Shown: positions 6,950 through 15,194, counted from the stretch's first letter. The stretch is 64,000 nucleotides of DNA from Microvirga terrae (GCF_013307435.2 NZ_CP102845.1:3656001-3720000), one strand, 5' to 3'. The notes: generated by a model not told the origin, from the sequence alone. Numbers and translations are program-made.

Positions 6950-8125
6950 CTAGGGTTGCCGCTCCTGCCCCGAAGCCGCGCGCCCGTAGCCGACCGCCTC
7001 GCGCTTCTCGTCGTCCGACAGGAACGCCGCCGCCGAGACGCGGCGCCACAGGCTCTCGCGCTCGTCGGCGAGCGCTTCGATGGCGTCGAGGTCGGGTTCG
7101 AGCGCAAGCGCATCGCCGTAGGCCGGGCCGAGCCAGTGCGCCAGGGATTCCGCCGTGCGCTTGACGAGCGGGATCACCGTCTGGCGGTAGAAGGCGCGGT
7201 TGGCTTCCGCGTAGTTGGCATGCGTGCTGTCGCCCGGCAGGCCGAGCAGCAGCGGCGGCACCCCGAAGGCGAGCGCGATCTCGCGGGCGGCCGCCGCCTT
7301 CGCGTCGACGAAGTCCATGTCCTTCGGCGAGAGCGACAGGGGCCGCCAGTCGAGCCCGCCTTCGAGGAGCAGTGGACGGCCCGCATTGCCGGCGCCCTGG
7401 TAGTTCGCCTCGAGCTCCCCTTTCAGCCGGTCGAACTGCTGGTCCGTCAGGCTCGGGCCGCCGACCACGAGGGCGCCGGACGGCCGGGCCGCGTTGTCGA
7501 GGAGCGCCTTGTTCCAGGCGCCCGCCGCGTTGTGGATGTCGAGCGCGGTCGCGGCCGCCTCCATGGGCGAGAGGCCGTAATGGTCGTCCGCCGGATGGAA
7601 CAGGCTGAGGTGCAGGATCGGCGACGGCGCCTCGTCGCCGCCGGTCGCGAAGCGGATCGTCTGTGCGCCGACCGCGTATTCGTAGGCGGCCGGCCAGCCA
7701 TCCGCATCGGGCACCACGCGCATCCTATCGGGCCGCAGCGCGTGGAGCTCCTGCGGCGCCCCGTCGACGCTCACCGCCTCCACATAGGCGTTGCCGGACA
7801 CCATGAGATGGCCGTAGACGCCCTCCAGGAATCGCTGCCCGCCCTCGCGGGCGTTGGGCCGCGCCAGCAGGGCGAGGAGAGGATGGGCGGCAAGCTCGCG
7901 GCCCTGGTCCTTGAGCACCAGGGGCAGCGCGGCCGCCGCCTCGCTCACGAGCCGCACGGCGCGATGCACCACGGCGTTCTTCTGGAACCCCTCGCGGGAG
8001 AGCGCCGCATAGTCGCGCGGCGTCCACACGGCGCGCCCCGCCCCATAGAGCGCGACGGCGCGCTGCACCCGCGACGCCTTGGCCTCGGACGGCGCCCGGG
8101 GCCTGCGGAAGAATCGATCGAACAT
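6950..8125 (-). CDS. Phage/GTA portal protein, HK97 family (GTA g3-like)
   Basis: The 391-residue protein is an HK97-type portal, the dodecameric ring through which DNA enters the head. The order of motifs fits: N-terminal VVHRAVRLVSEAAAALPL, LMVSGNAYVEA (about residues 110-120), the LHLSLFHPADDHYGLSP loop, LTDQQFDRLKGELEANYQG, and IALAFGVPPLLLGLPGDSTH with NYAEANRAFYRQTVIPL near the C-terminus. Length is normal for GTA portals. The start at MFDRFFRRPR follows a GGAG ribosome binding site; the longer upstream frame crosses a repeat copy. The gap to the terminase is more than 800 bp, much larger than in RcGTA. Confidence 0.95.
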   Translation of the reverse strand: MFDRFFRRPRAPSEAKASRVQRAVALYGAGRAVWTPRDYAALSREGFQKNAVVHRAVRLVSEAAAALPLVLKDQGRELAAHPLLALLARPNAREGGQRFLEGVYGHLMVSGNAYVEAVSVDGAPQELHALRPDRMRVVPDADGWPAAYEYAVGAQTIRFATGGDEAPSPILHLSLFHPADDHYGLSPMEAAATALDIHNAAGAWNKALLDNAARPSGALVVGGPSLTDQQFDRLKGELEANYQGAGNAGRPLLLEGGLDWRPLSLSPKDMDFVDAKAAAAREIALAFGVPPLLLGLPGDSTHANYAEANRAFYRQTVIPLVKRTAESLAHWLGPAYGDALALEPDLDAIEALADERESLWRRVSAAAFLSDDEKREAVGYGRAASGQERQP

Positions 8126-8182
8126 GAAAAGCTCCTGCCCGGAATGGGGCATGCAGAGGTGGGACATGACATCAGCGCGACA

Positions 8183-8273
8183 CGTCATGGCCGGGCTTGT
8201 CCCGGCCATCCCGATACGGTGAGGCACGGCGCTTCAAGGCATCGGGATCACCGGGACGAGCCCGGTGACGACG
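8183..8273 (+). repeat. Two-hairpin interspersed repeat, copy 8
   Basis: Forward A-spacer-B copy about 60 bp upstream of the portal start codon, so it could lie in the portal mRNA leader. Confidence 0.92.
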
Positions 8274-8821
8274 TCGAGGGTATGGTGGGTGATACGAAAA
8301 TGCCTGCCGGTTCTCCACGCTGGCGACAACTTCCGCAGCGGATGCCGAAGAAGGCGGCAGTTTCCGCCCGGTTGTCATTGGACGGTCACAGACCCTGCGG
8401 TAATCTTTGACCGTTGCAGGGGCTTCCGGCGACATTCACGCGCCAGCCGAGCGGGTCCCCCTCCTCGGCTGGCGCGACCAACAGTTTCTCGGGCTCGGCC
8501 GTCCTTTCTCCTATTCGGGACGGCATGAGGCAGATGGCGGGGCGGAGCGGCACGGATGGACTGCCATCCGCCCCGGCCCTGCAGCCGGACCCGGGCGCCC
8601 GTCCGTTCCGGCGCCATGCTCCTTTGGAGACACGCTCGCCCGAAAGGCTCACCCCATCAGGAGACGTTGAGCATCGCCGCGCGCCGCTTACCTTAACGGC
8701 TGTGGCTCCATCTCTTGCCCCTACGGGAGTCACGGCGCCCCGGCCGATGCGTGCGTGAACACCGTCCTTCGGCTGGGGCGTTTTTTTCGAATGCTTCGGG
8801 CCGGCCATCGCACCCTTCCCA

Positions 8822-8911
8822 CGTCATGGCCGGCCCTGTGCCGGCCATCCCGATTGATCGAAGCGCAACGCCCTTCGGATCGAGATCACCGGGACGAGCC
8901 CGGTGATGACG
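8822..8911 (+). repeat. Two-hairpin interspersed repeat, copy 9
   Basis: Forward A-spacer-B copy just beyond the stop codon of the large terminase gene. Confidence 0.92.
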
Positions 8912-8949
8912 TGGAGGTTGATCGACGGGTTCGCGCGACAACCTCCCCC

Positions 8950-10335
8950 TCACAGCACGCGCACCCGCGGCTCGCGCCGCTCGCGCAGCATCAGCTCCGT
9001 CAGGGCCCAGACGAGCGCGTCGAGGCGGTCGGGTGAGCGGCCGGAGGTGAGGCCGCCGGGGCCGAAATCGCACATCTCGTCCTCGAGCTCCGGCAGCGCG
9101 CCCACGTGGCGCACGCGGTTCTGCGCGTAGAGCACCGAGACCGGCTCCGCGCGCAGATACTTTCCGCGCGTGGCGCGCACGCTCACCACCGGCACGGACG
9201 GATCGACCTCGCGGATCACGCCGGTCGCCATCTCGCCGCCCTGGTTCGTCTCGACCACGAGCGCATCGGCCTCGAGCCTGCGATAGAGCGCCACCGCCTT
9301 CGCGGCCCAGTCCGGCGGCTTCAGGCCCGACGCGGTCGCGTCCTCCAGCACATGGGCCGTGCCGGCATCGTCCACGCCCGCCGCGACGATCCCGCAGGCA
9401 TCCGCCCGCTTCGACGACGAGGCTGGCGGATCGACCGCCACGACAATGCGCGCGAGCGGCGGTGCCGACGCAACGCGGTTGCCTTCGATCATGTCGCGCG
9501 TCCACAGGGCATCCGGGCGGTCCTCGATGATGTCGCCGTCGAGTTCCTGCCGGCCGAGACGCGTGCCCGCATAGCGGCGCATCACCGTGTCGAGGAAGAC
9601 CGGCGCCAGGTTCTCCGCATTGTCGGCGGTGCGCATGCGCGACACCGCCACGGTCGGATCGGCGAGGAAGCGCTTGATGAGCGGGATCGGACGCGGCGTC
9701 GTGGTGACGATCTGGCGCGGATGCGCCCCGAGGCGCAGGCCGAACTGCAGCATGTCCCAGGTCTCCTCCACGTGCCGCCACTTGGCGAGTTCGTCCGCCC
9801 AGGCCGCATCGAATTGCGGGCCGCGCAGCGAATCCGGATCCTCGGCCGAGAACACCTGCGCGACCGCGCCGTTCGCCCATTCGAGCTTGCGCAAGGACGG
9901 CGACCACGCGGGGCGCTCATGGCGCGCGTGGACGGCGAGGATTCCGGCCGGCCCCTCGATCATCACGTTGCGGGCGTCGGAAAACGTCTCGCCGATCAGC
10001 GCGATGCGCCCGGACGCCTGATGGGCGAAATCGGGAGCCCCGAGGGCGATGCCGCGAACCCATTCGGCGCCGGTGCGGGTCTTGCCCGCGCCGCGCCCGC
10101 CGAGCATGAGCCAGACGGACCACGGAGCATGCGCGCGGGAGAGCCCCGGCAGGCGCTGCTCGGGCCGGCAGCGGACCGGCCAATGGCGCAGGACCTGGTC
10201 GAAATCGTCGTCAGACCAGGATGCCGTCGCGTCCGCGAGCCTCCTCTTCCGCGATAACCCGGTCAAGATGGTGAGCAAGTTCGTCGCGCAGCTCGTGGAG
10301 GCTGCGCCTTGGTTGATCGCGAGGCTCGGTGACAT
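8950..10335 (-). CDS. Large terminase subunit, DNA-packaging ATPase/nuclease (GTA g2-like)
   Basis: This is the DNA-packaging motor. It has a Walker A motif GGRGAGKT, a Walker B-like segment (QFDAAWADELAKW) and the C-terminal RNase H-like nuclease region with acidic residues in VVAVDPPA, VVETNQGGE and DRLDALVWAL. The sequence closely follows the GTA/HK97-type terminase plan. The start is uncertain. I give the ATG at MSPSLAINQG, which overlaps the TerS-like gene by about 125 bp. A TTG at 10266 would give 438 residues and only about 56 bp of overlap, nearer the usual GTA length. GTA terminases package host DNA by headful without cos or pac specificity; whether that holds here is unknown. Confidence 0.93.
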   Translation of the reverse strand: MSPSLAINQGAASTSCATNLLTILTGLSRKRRLADATASWSDDDFDQVLRHWPVRCRPEQRLPGLSRAHAPWSVWLMLGGRGAGKTRTGAEWVRGIALGAPDFAHQASGRIALIGETFSDARNVMIEGPAGILAVHARHERPAWSPSLRKLEWANGAVAQVFSAEDPDSLRGPQFDAAWADELAKWRHVEETWDMLQFGLRLGAHPRQIVTTTPRPIPLIKRFLADPTVAVSRMRTADNAENLAPVFLDTVMRRYAGTRLGRQELDGDIIEDRPDALWTRDMIEGNRVASAPPLARIVVAVDPPASSSKRADACGIVAAGVDDAGTAHVLEDATASGLKPPDWAAKAVALYRRLEADALVVETNQGGEMATGVIREVDPSVPVVSVRATRGKYLRAEPVSVLYAQNRVRHVGALPELEDEMCDFGPGGLTSGRSPDRLDALVWALTELMLRERREPRVRVL

Positions 10336-10759
10336 CGAGCGATGAGCCTTCCTGTTGCAGCAGGGCCCGGGCCGCCGCCAGCGTTCTGGCATAGGCGGCG
10401 AGCCGGCGGGCCGTCCTGTCGTGGTCCTTGGCGCGTCCGGTGCGCTGCTCGTCCATGAGCGTGTCGATCTGCGCCCTGGTCGCCTGGGCGAGCGCGCGCG
10501 CCGCATCGTTGACGGACGCCGTGGCGGCCTTGTGGAGACCGGCGATTCCGCCCTGGTCCTTCGCAGCCTTGCTCAGCGCGTTCTCGTTCAGCGCGGCATA
10601 ACGCGGCGGCCAGCCCCAGAGATCGCGCTTCCGGGCGAAGCTGCTCGACGAGATGCCCAGGAATGCCTGGATGTCCGGCAGATGCTTGTCCGGCTGGCGG
10701 GCATAGATCTCCCAGGCCTGCTGCTTCTGCTCGTCGGAAATGTCGATTCTCTGGCCCAT
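10211..10759 (-). CDS. Small terminase-like / DNA-binding protein at head of the GTA cluster (g1-like)
   Basis: The 182-residue product begins with an apparent helix-turn-helix (SDEQKQQAWEIYARQPDKHL...IQAFLGISSSSFARKR), followed by long Ala-rich helices (about residues 70-140) likely to oligomerise. That layout fits a small terminase (TerS) that recognises DNA and feeds the large subunit. It is the first gene of the cluster and overlaps the large terminase gene, like RcGTA g1-g2. No clear Shine-Dalgarno sequence precedes the ATG; instead the T-run of an intrinsic terminator ends about 13 bases upstream, suggesting attenuation control. The function is inferred from position and fold features. 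Confidence 0.65.
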   Translation of the reverse strand: MGQRIDISDEQKQQAWEIYARQPDKHLPDIQAFLGISSSSFARKRDLWGWPPRYAALNENALSKAAKDQGGIAGLHKAATASVNDAARALAQATRAQIDTLMDEQRTGRAKDHDRTARRLAAYARTLAAARALLQQEGSSLDVTEPRDQPRRSLHELRDELAHHLDRVIAEEEARGRDGILV

Positions 10760-10772
10760 GGATCATGCCAAT

Positions 10773-10804
10773 AAAAAACCGCCCAAGCGGGGGCGCTTGA
10801 GCGG
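10773..10804 (-). terminator. Attenuator-like intrinsic terminator in the leader of the TerS-like gene
   Basis: On the minus strand an 11-bp stem (CCGCTCAAGCG/CGCTTGGGCGG, one G-T wobble) with a 4-base loop is followed by six T residues. It ends 13 bases before the start codon and lies downstream of a near-consensus promoter. Unless read-through is controlled, it would end transcription before the GTA cluster. Confidence 0.75.
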
Positions 10805-10864
10805 CGGAGGTTGCACCGAGCGGTGAATGCGGGGGCTTGATTCACACTTCGTCAGTGTTCACGT

Positions 10865-10893
10865 TTTGTACTCTAAGAGCGTCGCGCTGTCAA
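10865..10893 (-). promoter_or_regulatory. Sigma70-like promoter for the GTA cluster
   Basis: On the minus strand a perfect -35 hexamer TTGACA is separated by exactly 17 bp from TACAAA, a 4 of 6 match to TATAAT. Expected transcription starts near 10858, giving a leader of about 100 nt. The leader contains an ACACT/AGTGT inverted repeat, a small CACCG/CGGTG hairpin and then the terminator hairpin. Confidence 0.6.
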
Positions 10894-10973
10894 GGGGAAA
10901 ATTCCTGTCCGGAATCGGACGCCAGGGGCATGCGCTCCTGGAGAAGGCCGCCTTCCTCGTCCTGCGACCTTCC

Positions 10974-11068
10974 ACGGGATGGCCGGGCCTCATGACCGGC
11001 CATCCCGATCCGGTGAGGCGCGGCGCTCCAGATGATCGGGATCACCGGGACAAGCCCGGTGATGACGT
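10974..11068 (+). repeat. Two-hairpin interspersed repeat, copy 10
   Basis: Forward copy whose left edge is altered (CACGGGATGG) and whose A hairpin loop is longer (CCTCATGA). The B hairpin is intact. Confidence 0.87.
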
Positions 11069-11103
11069 GGAGGATGGTGCGGGCCGGTGACGACACCCTC
11101 CTC

Positions 11104-11195
11104 CGTCATGGCCGGCCCCGTGCCGGCCATCCCGATCCGGAAAGGCTCGACGTTCCAATCGATCGGAATCACCGGGACAAGGCCGGTGATGACGT
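11104..11195 (+). repeat. Two-hairpin interspersed repeat, copy 11
   Basis: Forward A-spacer-B copy. It is the middle member of three copies spaced about 35-90 bp apart. Confidence 0.92.
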
Positions 11196-11282
11196 GGGAG
11201 GGAGGAACGAGCCAAGTGATAACGGCAGAGCATAGCAGCCCTCTCGGCAACGTGACGCTCCCCGCCCTGCGCCCCCTCCGCC

Positions 11283-11373
11283 TGTCATGGCCGGGCTCGT
11301 GCCGGCCATCCCGATGCGGTGAGGCTCGGCGTTCACGACGATCGAGATCACCGGCACAAGGCCGGTGATGACG
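11283..11373 (+). repeat. Two-hairpin interspersed repeat, copy 12
   Basis: Forward A-spacer-B copy, last of the dense series. No further copy was found until about 32 kb. Confidence 0.92.
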
Positions 11374-11581
11374 TCGAAGGTGGGACGCGCCCAGCGATGA
11401 TCCGGATAGAGACGTCAAGGAGCGTTCGCGAATGTTCCGGAATGGCCAGGAATTTAAGGATAGTGTCACAGGTTTCCTGGACGGAATCAGAACAAGTGGC
11501 CAATGAACGGGAAACCTCGATTCCGTTCCATGCAAGTCGGGAATGGCCGCATTCGGCAGGTGAATTCCGGCCCGGTGCCGG

Positions 11582-12688
11582 TCAGTCCCGTCGGCCTCCG
11601 AGCGGCGACGCGAGGCTCATGATTCGCGACACGAGTTCGGCCTGCCGATTCGTCTGCGTCTTGCGGTAGATCCCCTCCAGGTGGGTCTTCACCGTCGAGC
11701 GGGCGAGGCCCAGGATGTCGGCGGCGTCGGCCAGGGTATGTCCCTGGAGCACCTGGCCGAGCACCTGCAGCTCGCCGATGGTGAGCCGATAGAGCGAGGC
11801 GGCGCTTGCGAGCGGTGTCGTGAACGCCGCCTCCGGCTCGCGCAGCAGCACCAGGATGGGACTGCCGATCTCCTCCCCGGCCTGGTCCAGCGCGGCCCCG
11901 GTGGCGTGCATCGTTCGTCCCGCCGAGTCGGTCAGGAAGGCGTCGATGCCGTGATGCGTCCTGCCGGTGCTGAACGATCCGAGCGTGCCGAGCAGCCGCA
12001 CGGCCTCCGGGGTCACCCCGACCAGGCGGCCGTTGTGGTCGCGCAGCAGCTTCTGCGAAGCGAGCTCCTGGTCGGCCGCCCGGTTGCGGAACAGCACGGT
12101 GCCGTCGGGCTCGACGATCAGCGCCGCGGTCGCGAGCGCATCGAGGGCCGCGCGCAGGGTTCCGGCCTCGACGCGGCGATGACCGATGACGCCGGAGATG
12201 TCCACCGCGCGCTTGATGTGCGGCGAGAGGAGCCGGGCGAGTTCGAGATCCTCGTCCCCGAAGGCTCCCCGGGCCTCGCTGCCCACGACGCCCCAGGTGG
12301 CGAAACTCGTCACCGTTCGCGTGAGCGGCGTCGTGATGTAATCGAAGATGCCGCGGTCCATGAAGCAGGTGCGCCAGAACCGGCTGCGATGGAGCTCCGG
12401 AAAATCCCGCGTCGTGCAGAGGGGCTGCCCGACCGGGGCGGCCAGACCGATCGGAAGCGCAGGATTGATGTGGACGTTGGCCTGCACCTTGGCGACGAGT
12501 TCGTCGGGCCAGTTGTGGACCGCCGCGATGATCTGCCTGGGCTCGAACGGCTCGTGGACCATCAGGTCGGCCATGACACCGCCGAAGGCCTGCGTGATCT
12601 CACCGAGAACCGCCGGCCAGGCCGAGGTGTCGAGAGCGCAGTCGTAGATGCGGCCGATCAGGTCCGAGAAGGCTTGGTCCGGCTTCAT
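11582..12688 (-). CDS. LuxR-family helix-turn-helix transcriptional regulator
   Basis: The 368-residue protein ends with a LuxR-type DNA-binding domain (about residues 300-360): L-T-I-G-E-L-Q-V-L, then ADAADILGLARSTVKTHLEGIYRKTQ, a textbook GerE/LuxR helix-turn-helix. Most of the protein (1-290) is a sensory region with a PAS-like segment around LIVEPDGTVLFRN (about residue 190). No receiver domain or acyl-homoserine-lactone domain is evident, so the signal is unknown. It stands alone, transcribed away from a small secreted-protein gene that starts about 220 bp away. A role in controlling the neighbouring GTA cluster is possible but unsupported. Confidence 0.85.
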   Translation of the reverse strand: MKPDQAFSDLIGRIYDCALDTSAWPAVLGEITQAFGGVMADLMVHEPFEPRQIIAAVHNWPDELVAKVQANVHINPALPIGLAAPVGQPLCTTRDFPELHRSRFWRTCFMDRGIFDYITTPLTRTVTSFATWGVVGSEARGAFGDEDLELARLLSPHIKRAVDISGVIGHRRVEAGTLRAALDALATAALIVEPDGTVLFRNRAADQELASQKLLRDHNGRLVGVTPEAVRLLGTLGSFSTGRTHHGIDAFLTDSAGRTMHATGAALDQAGEEIGSPILVLLREPEAAFTTPLASAASLYRLTIGELQVLGQVLQGHTLADAADILGLARSTVKTHLEGIYRKTQTNRQAELVSRIMSLASPLGGRRD

Positions 12689-12908
12689 GGAATCCCCCGG
12701 GGCGACGTGAACGACGACGTGCGCGCGAGCACATCCCCACAGCGTAACCGACGCCGAATCGCCGGCCCTCCGCCAAATGGCGGAGGACGGCGCGTTTCGT
12801 CCGATTCATCCTGACCCACGAGCGCTCATCCTCGATTCGATCCTCCGGATCGGGAGCGGCCTGCGGGCGGCTTCCCGATCCCAGACTGGAACCGCGAAGG
12901 GACAGCCG

Positions 12909-13259
12909 ATGAGACATGCACACCTGGCCCTCACCGCCCTCCTGGTCGCAGCGGCGCCACCGGCGATGGCCGGTTCGGCGGCGTTGAACGTGGAGGGCGA
13001 ATGCGGCGCCATCGCCGACGCCGATGGGACCGGGTGCGGCTGCCAGGGACGCTATTTCGCGAGCCGGTTCGGACCGGAGGACGGCGCGGCGGCTCTGCAC
13101 CTGGTGACGCGCAGCTACGTGAGCGAGCCGCGCTCCGCGGCGTCCGTGCTCTACGAGCGCTTCGGCGCCGAGACCCTCAACAGGGTCGCGTCTCGGATCC
13201 TGGACACGCGCGACGATGTGGTCGCCTACTGCCCCATCAGCGTGCACGTCGCGGATTGA
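12909..13259 (+). CDS. Small secreted Cys-containing hypothetical protein
   Basis: The 116-residue protein has a signal peptide (HLALTALLVAAAPPAMA) followed by a mature part with a CGAIADADGTGCGCQG Cys cluster and a further Cys near the C-terminus, so periplasmic disulfides are likely. A GAAGGGA ribosome binding site precedes the ATG. I do not recognise the family. It ends two bases before the next gene, a SemiSWEET-like transporter, which suggests an operon. Confidence 0.7.
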   Translation: MRHAHLALTALLVAAAPPAMAGSAALNVEGECGAIADADGTGCGCQGRYFASRFGPEDGAAALHLVTRSYVSEPRSAASVLYERFGAETLNRVASRILDTRDDVVAYCPISVHVAD

Positions 13260-13261
13260 CC

Positions 13262-13606
13262 ATGCCGGTCACGACCGCCGATGCGGCGCTCCTGGTGTTC
13301 ACCGCGTGCAACACGGCCAGGATCCTGGCCTATCTGCCGCAGATCGTGAAGATCAGCCGAGACCGGCAGGGCGCGGCCGCCATCTCGTACACGACCTGGA
13401 CCCTCTTCGGCGTCTCCCATCTGTCCACGGTGGCCTACGCGGTGCTCGTGGTGGATGACTGGCGCATGGCGACGGTCTTCGCCGGCAACACCCTGTGCTG
13501 CGTGCTGATCGTGACCCTGACCGTCTGGAAGCGCCAGGACTACGCCCGGCGCCGGGCACAGGAATGTTCGGTTCCGTACCCCAGGGCGTTCCCGGACCGG
13601 CGGTGA
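13262..13606 (+). CDS. PQ-loop / SemiSWEET-like three-helix membrane protein
   Basis: The 114-residue product has three hydrophobic helices and a PQ-loop signature, AYLPQIVKISRDRQGAAAIS, at about residues 24-43. This matches bacterial SemiSWEET sugar transporters, which work as dimers of three-helix bundles, or related PQ-loop proteins. Helices lie at about 5-30, 43-65 and 68-90. The tail is basic and soluble. The substrate cannot be told from sequence. It follows the secreted Cys protein by two bases and precedes another small membrane protein by 57 bp. Confidence 0.75.
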   Translation: MPVTTADAALLVFTACNTARILAYLPQIVKISRDRQGAAAISYTTWTLFGVSHLSTVAYAVLVVDDWRMATVFAGNTLCCVLIVTLTVWKRQDYARRRAQECSVPYPRAFPDRR

Positions 13607-13663
13607 CGCCGCCGCGCCCCGGCCGCTGGCCGCCAGGGCGGCAACCATCGGAGGACCTCGGAC

Positions 13664-13963
13664 ATGATCGTGGGCTGGATCGACCTCATGGGTTATGCCG
13701 CGTCGGGCCTGACGCTGGCGACTTTCGCCCAGCGCACCATGCTGCCCATGCGCGTCATGGCCATCGGGGCCAATGTCTGCTTCATCGGCTACGGGGCGAT
13801 GGGCCCGTTCATCCCGGTTCTCGCCCTGCACGTCATCCTGCTCCCGGTCAATGTCCTGCGCCTTCGCGCGCTCCTGCGCCCGGCCCGGGAGGAGGCCGGG
13901 CTCGCCGGGCAGCGAGCCGGCGATCAACGGTTGATCGCCGGCATCTCCAGCGGCTTGCTCTGA
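13664..13963 (+). CDS. Small YgjV-like inner membrane protein
   Basis: The 99-residue product has three predicted membrane helices (DLMGYAASGLTLATFAQR; MRVMAIGANVCFIGYGAM; FIPVLALHVILLPVNVLRL) and resembles the YgjV/CBU_0592 group of small membrane proteins. Members of that group are linked by distant similarity to PQ-loop transporters. The C-terminal tail is soluble. It is probably co-transcribed with the SemiSWEET-like gene. Its function is unknown. Confidence 0.65.
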   Translation: MIVGWIDLMGYAASGLTLATFAQRTMLPMRVMAIGANVCFIGYGAMGPFIPVLALHVILLPVNVLRLRALLRPAREEAGLAGQRAGDQRLIAGISSGLL

Positions 13964-13999
13964 GGCTGGCGGCGCGGGCCGGAGCGGCGGGATCGCCGG

Positions 14000-15031
14000 T
14001 CAGGCGAGCCTGACATCCACGGCGATCATCTCGTGATCCGACACCGCCCTGCCCTCCCGGTCGAGGGCCGGGACGATCCGCGGGTTCGCCGCCTCGAGCC
14101 CGCGCACGACGATCCAATCGAGCTTGCCGAAGGGCGGCTCGTGCTTGGTCTTCGGCCCCGGCGTCTGGGTCGGGCGCGCGAGATTGGCGCCTGCCCAGGT
14201 AAAGCCCGCCTGCGCGAGATCGCCGAAGAGCGGCTCGGTGCGCTCCGGCGCCTCGAGGAGGAGATGCAGTTCGTCCTCGGCCCGCGGCAGCGCCTTGGTG
14301 TTGAAGTCGCCGCCGATCACGCAAGGCGCGTCCGGCGCGAGGGCATCGAGCGCCTGCAGCAGGGCGCGGATCTGCGCCTGCCGGTCGGCCGGATCGGTCT
14401 TGCTTTCGAGATGGGTGCTCACGACCCAGAGGGGCTGCGGCGCATCGCCGATACGGGCGGCGAGCGCCATGCGCCGGCCGATCCGCCTCTGCGCGCCCGA
14501 GAAGCCGGAGAACCACAGGCCGCCCTCCTCCAGCGGAATCAGGTGCGGCGCCTCAAGGGCGAGGCGGGTCACGATGGCGTTGCCATGGAGGCTCGCCACG
14601 TTGCGCTCGCCGGCATGCTCGCGCATCTCGCCCGCATCGCCGAGATCGAGTTCCACGAACTCGGCGCCGAACAGATAGCCCTCTCCGGAGGCGGCGGTGA
14701 GATCGCGCAGGTTGTGCGCGTTGCCCGATCGCGCCATGCCGCAATCGACCTCGCTCAGGAGCGCGATGTCGGCGCCGGCCCGTTCCAGGAGAAGGCGAGT
14801 CGCCGGCCGGTTCCCGAGACGCTCGCTGTTGAAGGCCGCGATCCGAAGGGTCGCCGGACAGGCCCGGACGCGGTCGGGCGGACCCTGTTCGATCGCCGCG
14901 AAGGCCGGGATCCGCCGCAGCAGGCGCGCATGGATATCCTCGCCGCGCCGCGATGCCGCTCGGGCCTCGTCCAGGATGGTTTGGTCCGGAACGGCGAGGT
15001 TCGGCACGACCCTGTCGATGACGGACCGCAT
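14000..15031 (-). CDS. Endonuclease/exonuclease/phosphatase family protein
   Basis: The 343-residue protein has the DNase I/EEP fold signature across residues about 60-340: AAFNSERL (Asn), LLSEVD (metal-binding Glu), VSTHLES (catalytic His), GGDFNTKA (Asp/Asn), KLDWIVVRG (Asp) and SDHEMIAVDV (Asp-His at the C-terminus). All key metal and catalytic residues are present, so it should be an active Mg-dependent phosphoesterase. The substrate (nucleic acid, phosphoinositide or sphingolipid) cannot be assigned. No signal peptide is obvious. It is convergent with the YgjV-like gene. Confidence 0.88.
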   Translation of the reverse strand: MRSVIDRVVPNLAVPDQTILDEARAASRRGEDIHARLLRRIPAFAAIEQGPPDRVRACPATLRIAAFNSERLGNRPATRLLLERAGADIALLSEVDCGMARSGNAHNLRDLTAASGEGYLFGAEFVELDLGDAGEMREHAGERNVASLHGNAIVTRLALEAPHLIPLEEGGLWFSGFSGAQRRIGRRMALAARIGDAPQPLWVVSTHLESKTDPADRQAQIRALLQALDALAPDAPCVIGGDFNTKALPRAEDELHLLLEAPERTEPLFGDLAQAGFTWAGANLARPTQTPGPKTKHEPPFGKLDWIVVRGLEAANPRIVPALDREGRAVSDHEMIAVDVRLA

Positions 15032-15194
15032 GATGCGCGCTTCTCTCAGAAACAGGATCTCGGTCCTTCGCCAGATAGGGCGCTTCGCCCCGGCCGGAGC
15101 GTCGGGATTCAGGAATTTTTCAGCGTGACCTTTAGGAACTTTTTTATGCCAAGCCCGTTATATGTGCGCATCAAGCTTTGCCGGGAGGAAGCCC

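Larger units (their letters stand above)
8126..8949. other. Large intergenic gap between portal and terminase
   Basis: The 824-bp gap holds one repeat copy at each end. The roughly 550 bp between them (about 8274-8821) carries open frames on both strands, but none has a recognisable domain, a convincing ribosome binding site or a neighbour overlap. It may be remnant DNA of a lost gene; I cannot assign it. Confidence 0.6.
10894..11581. other. Intergenic stretch rich in repeats
   Basis: Nearly 700 bp between the GTA promoter and the LuxR-type gene contain three forward repeat copies and no credible coding region. The final 200 bp are lower in GC and may hold decayed sequence. Confidence 0.65.

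Noticed and set aside
8386..8808. 140-codon minus-strand frame in the portal-terminase gap
   Set aside because: Composition is basic and random-like, there is no ribosome binding site, and part of it reads toward a repeat. Kept as unassigned intergenic DNA.
1..10759. Possibility that the capsid cluster is an ordinary active prophage
   Set aside because: No integrase, repressor, replication, lysis or attachment-site features are visible and the gene order follows RcGTA. The left part is outside the window, so this is a preference rather than proof.
98..11373. Possibility that the clustered repeats are a CRISPR array
   Set aside because: Each unit is itself a pair of palindromes and the distances between copies vary from tens to thousands of bases with genes between. 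No regular short repeat-spacer pattern and no cas genes.
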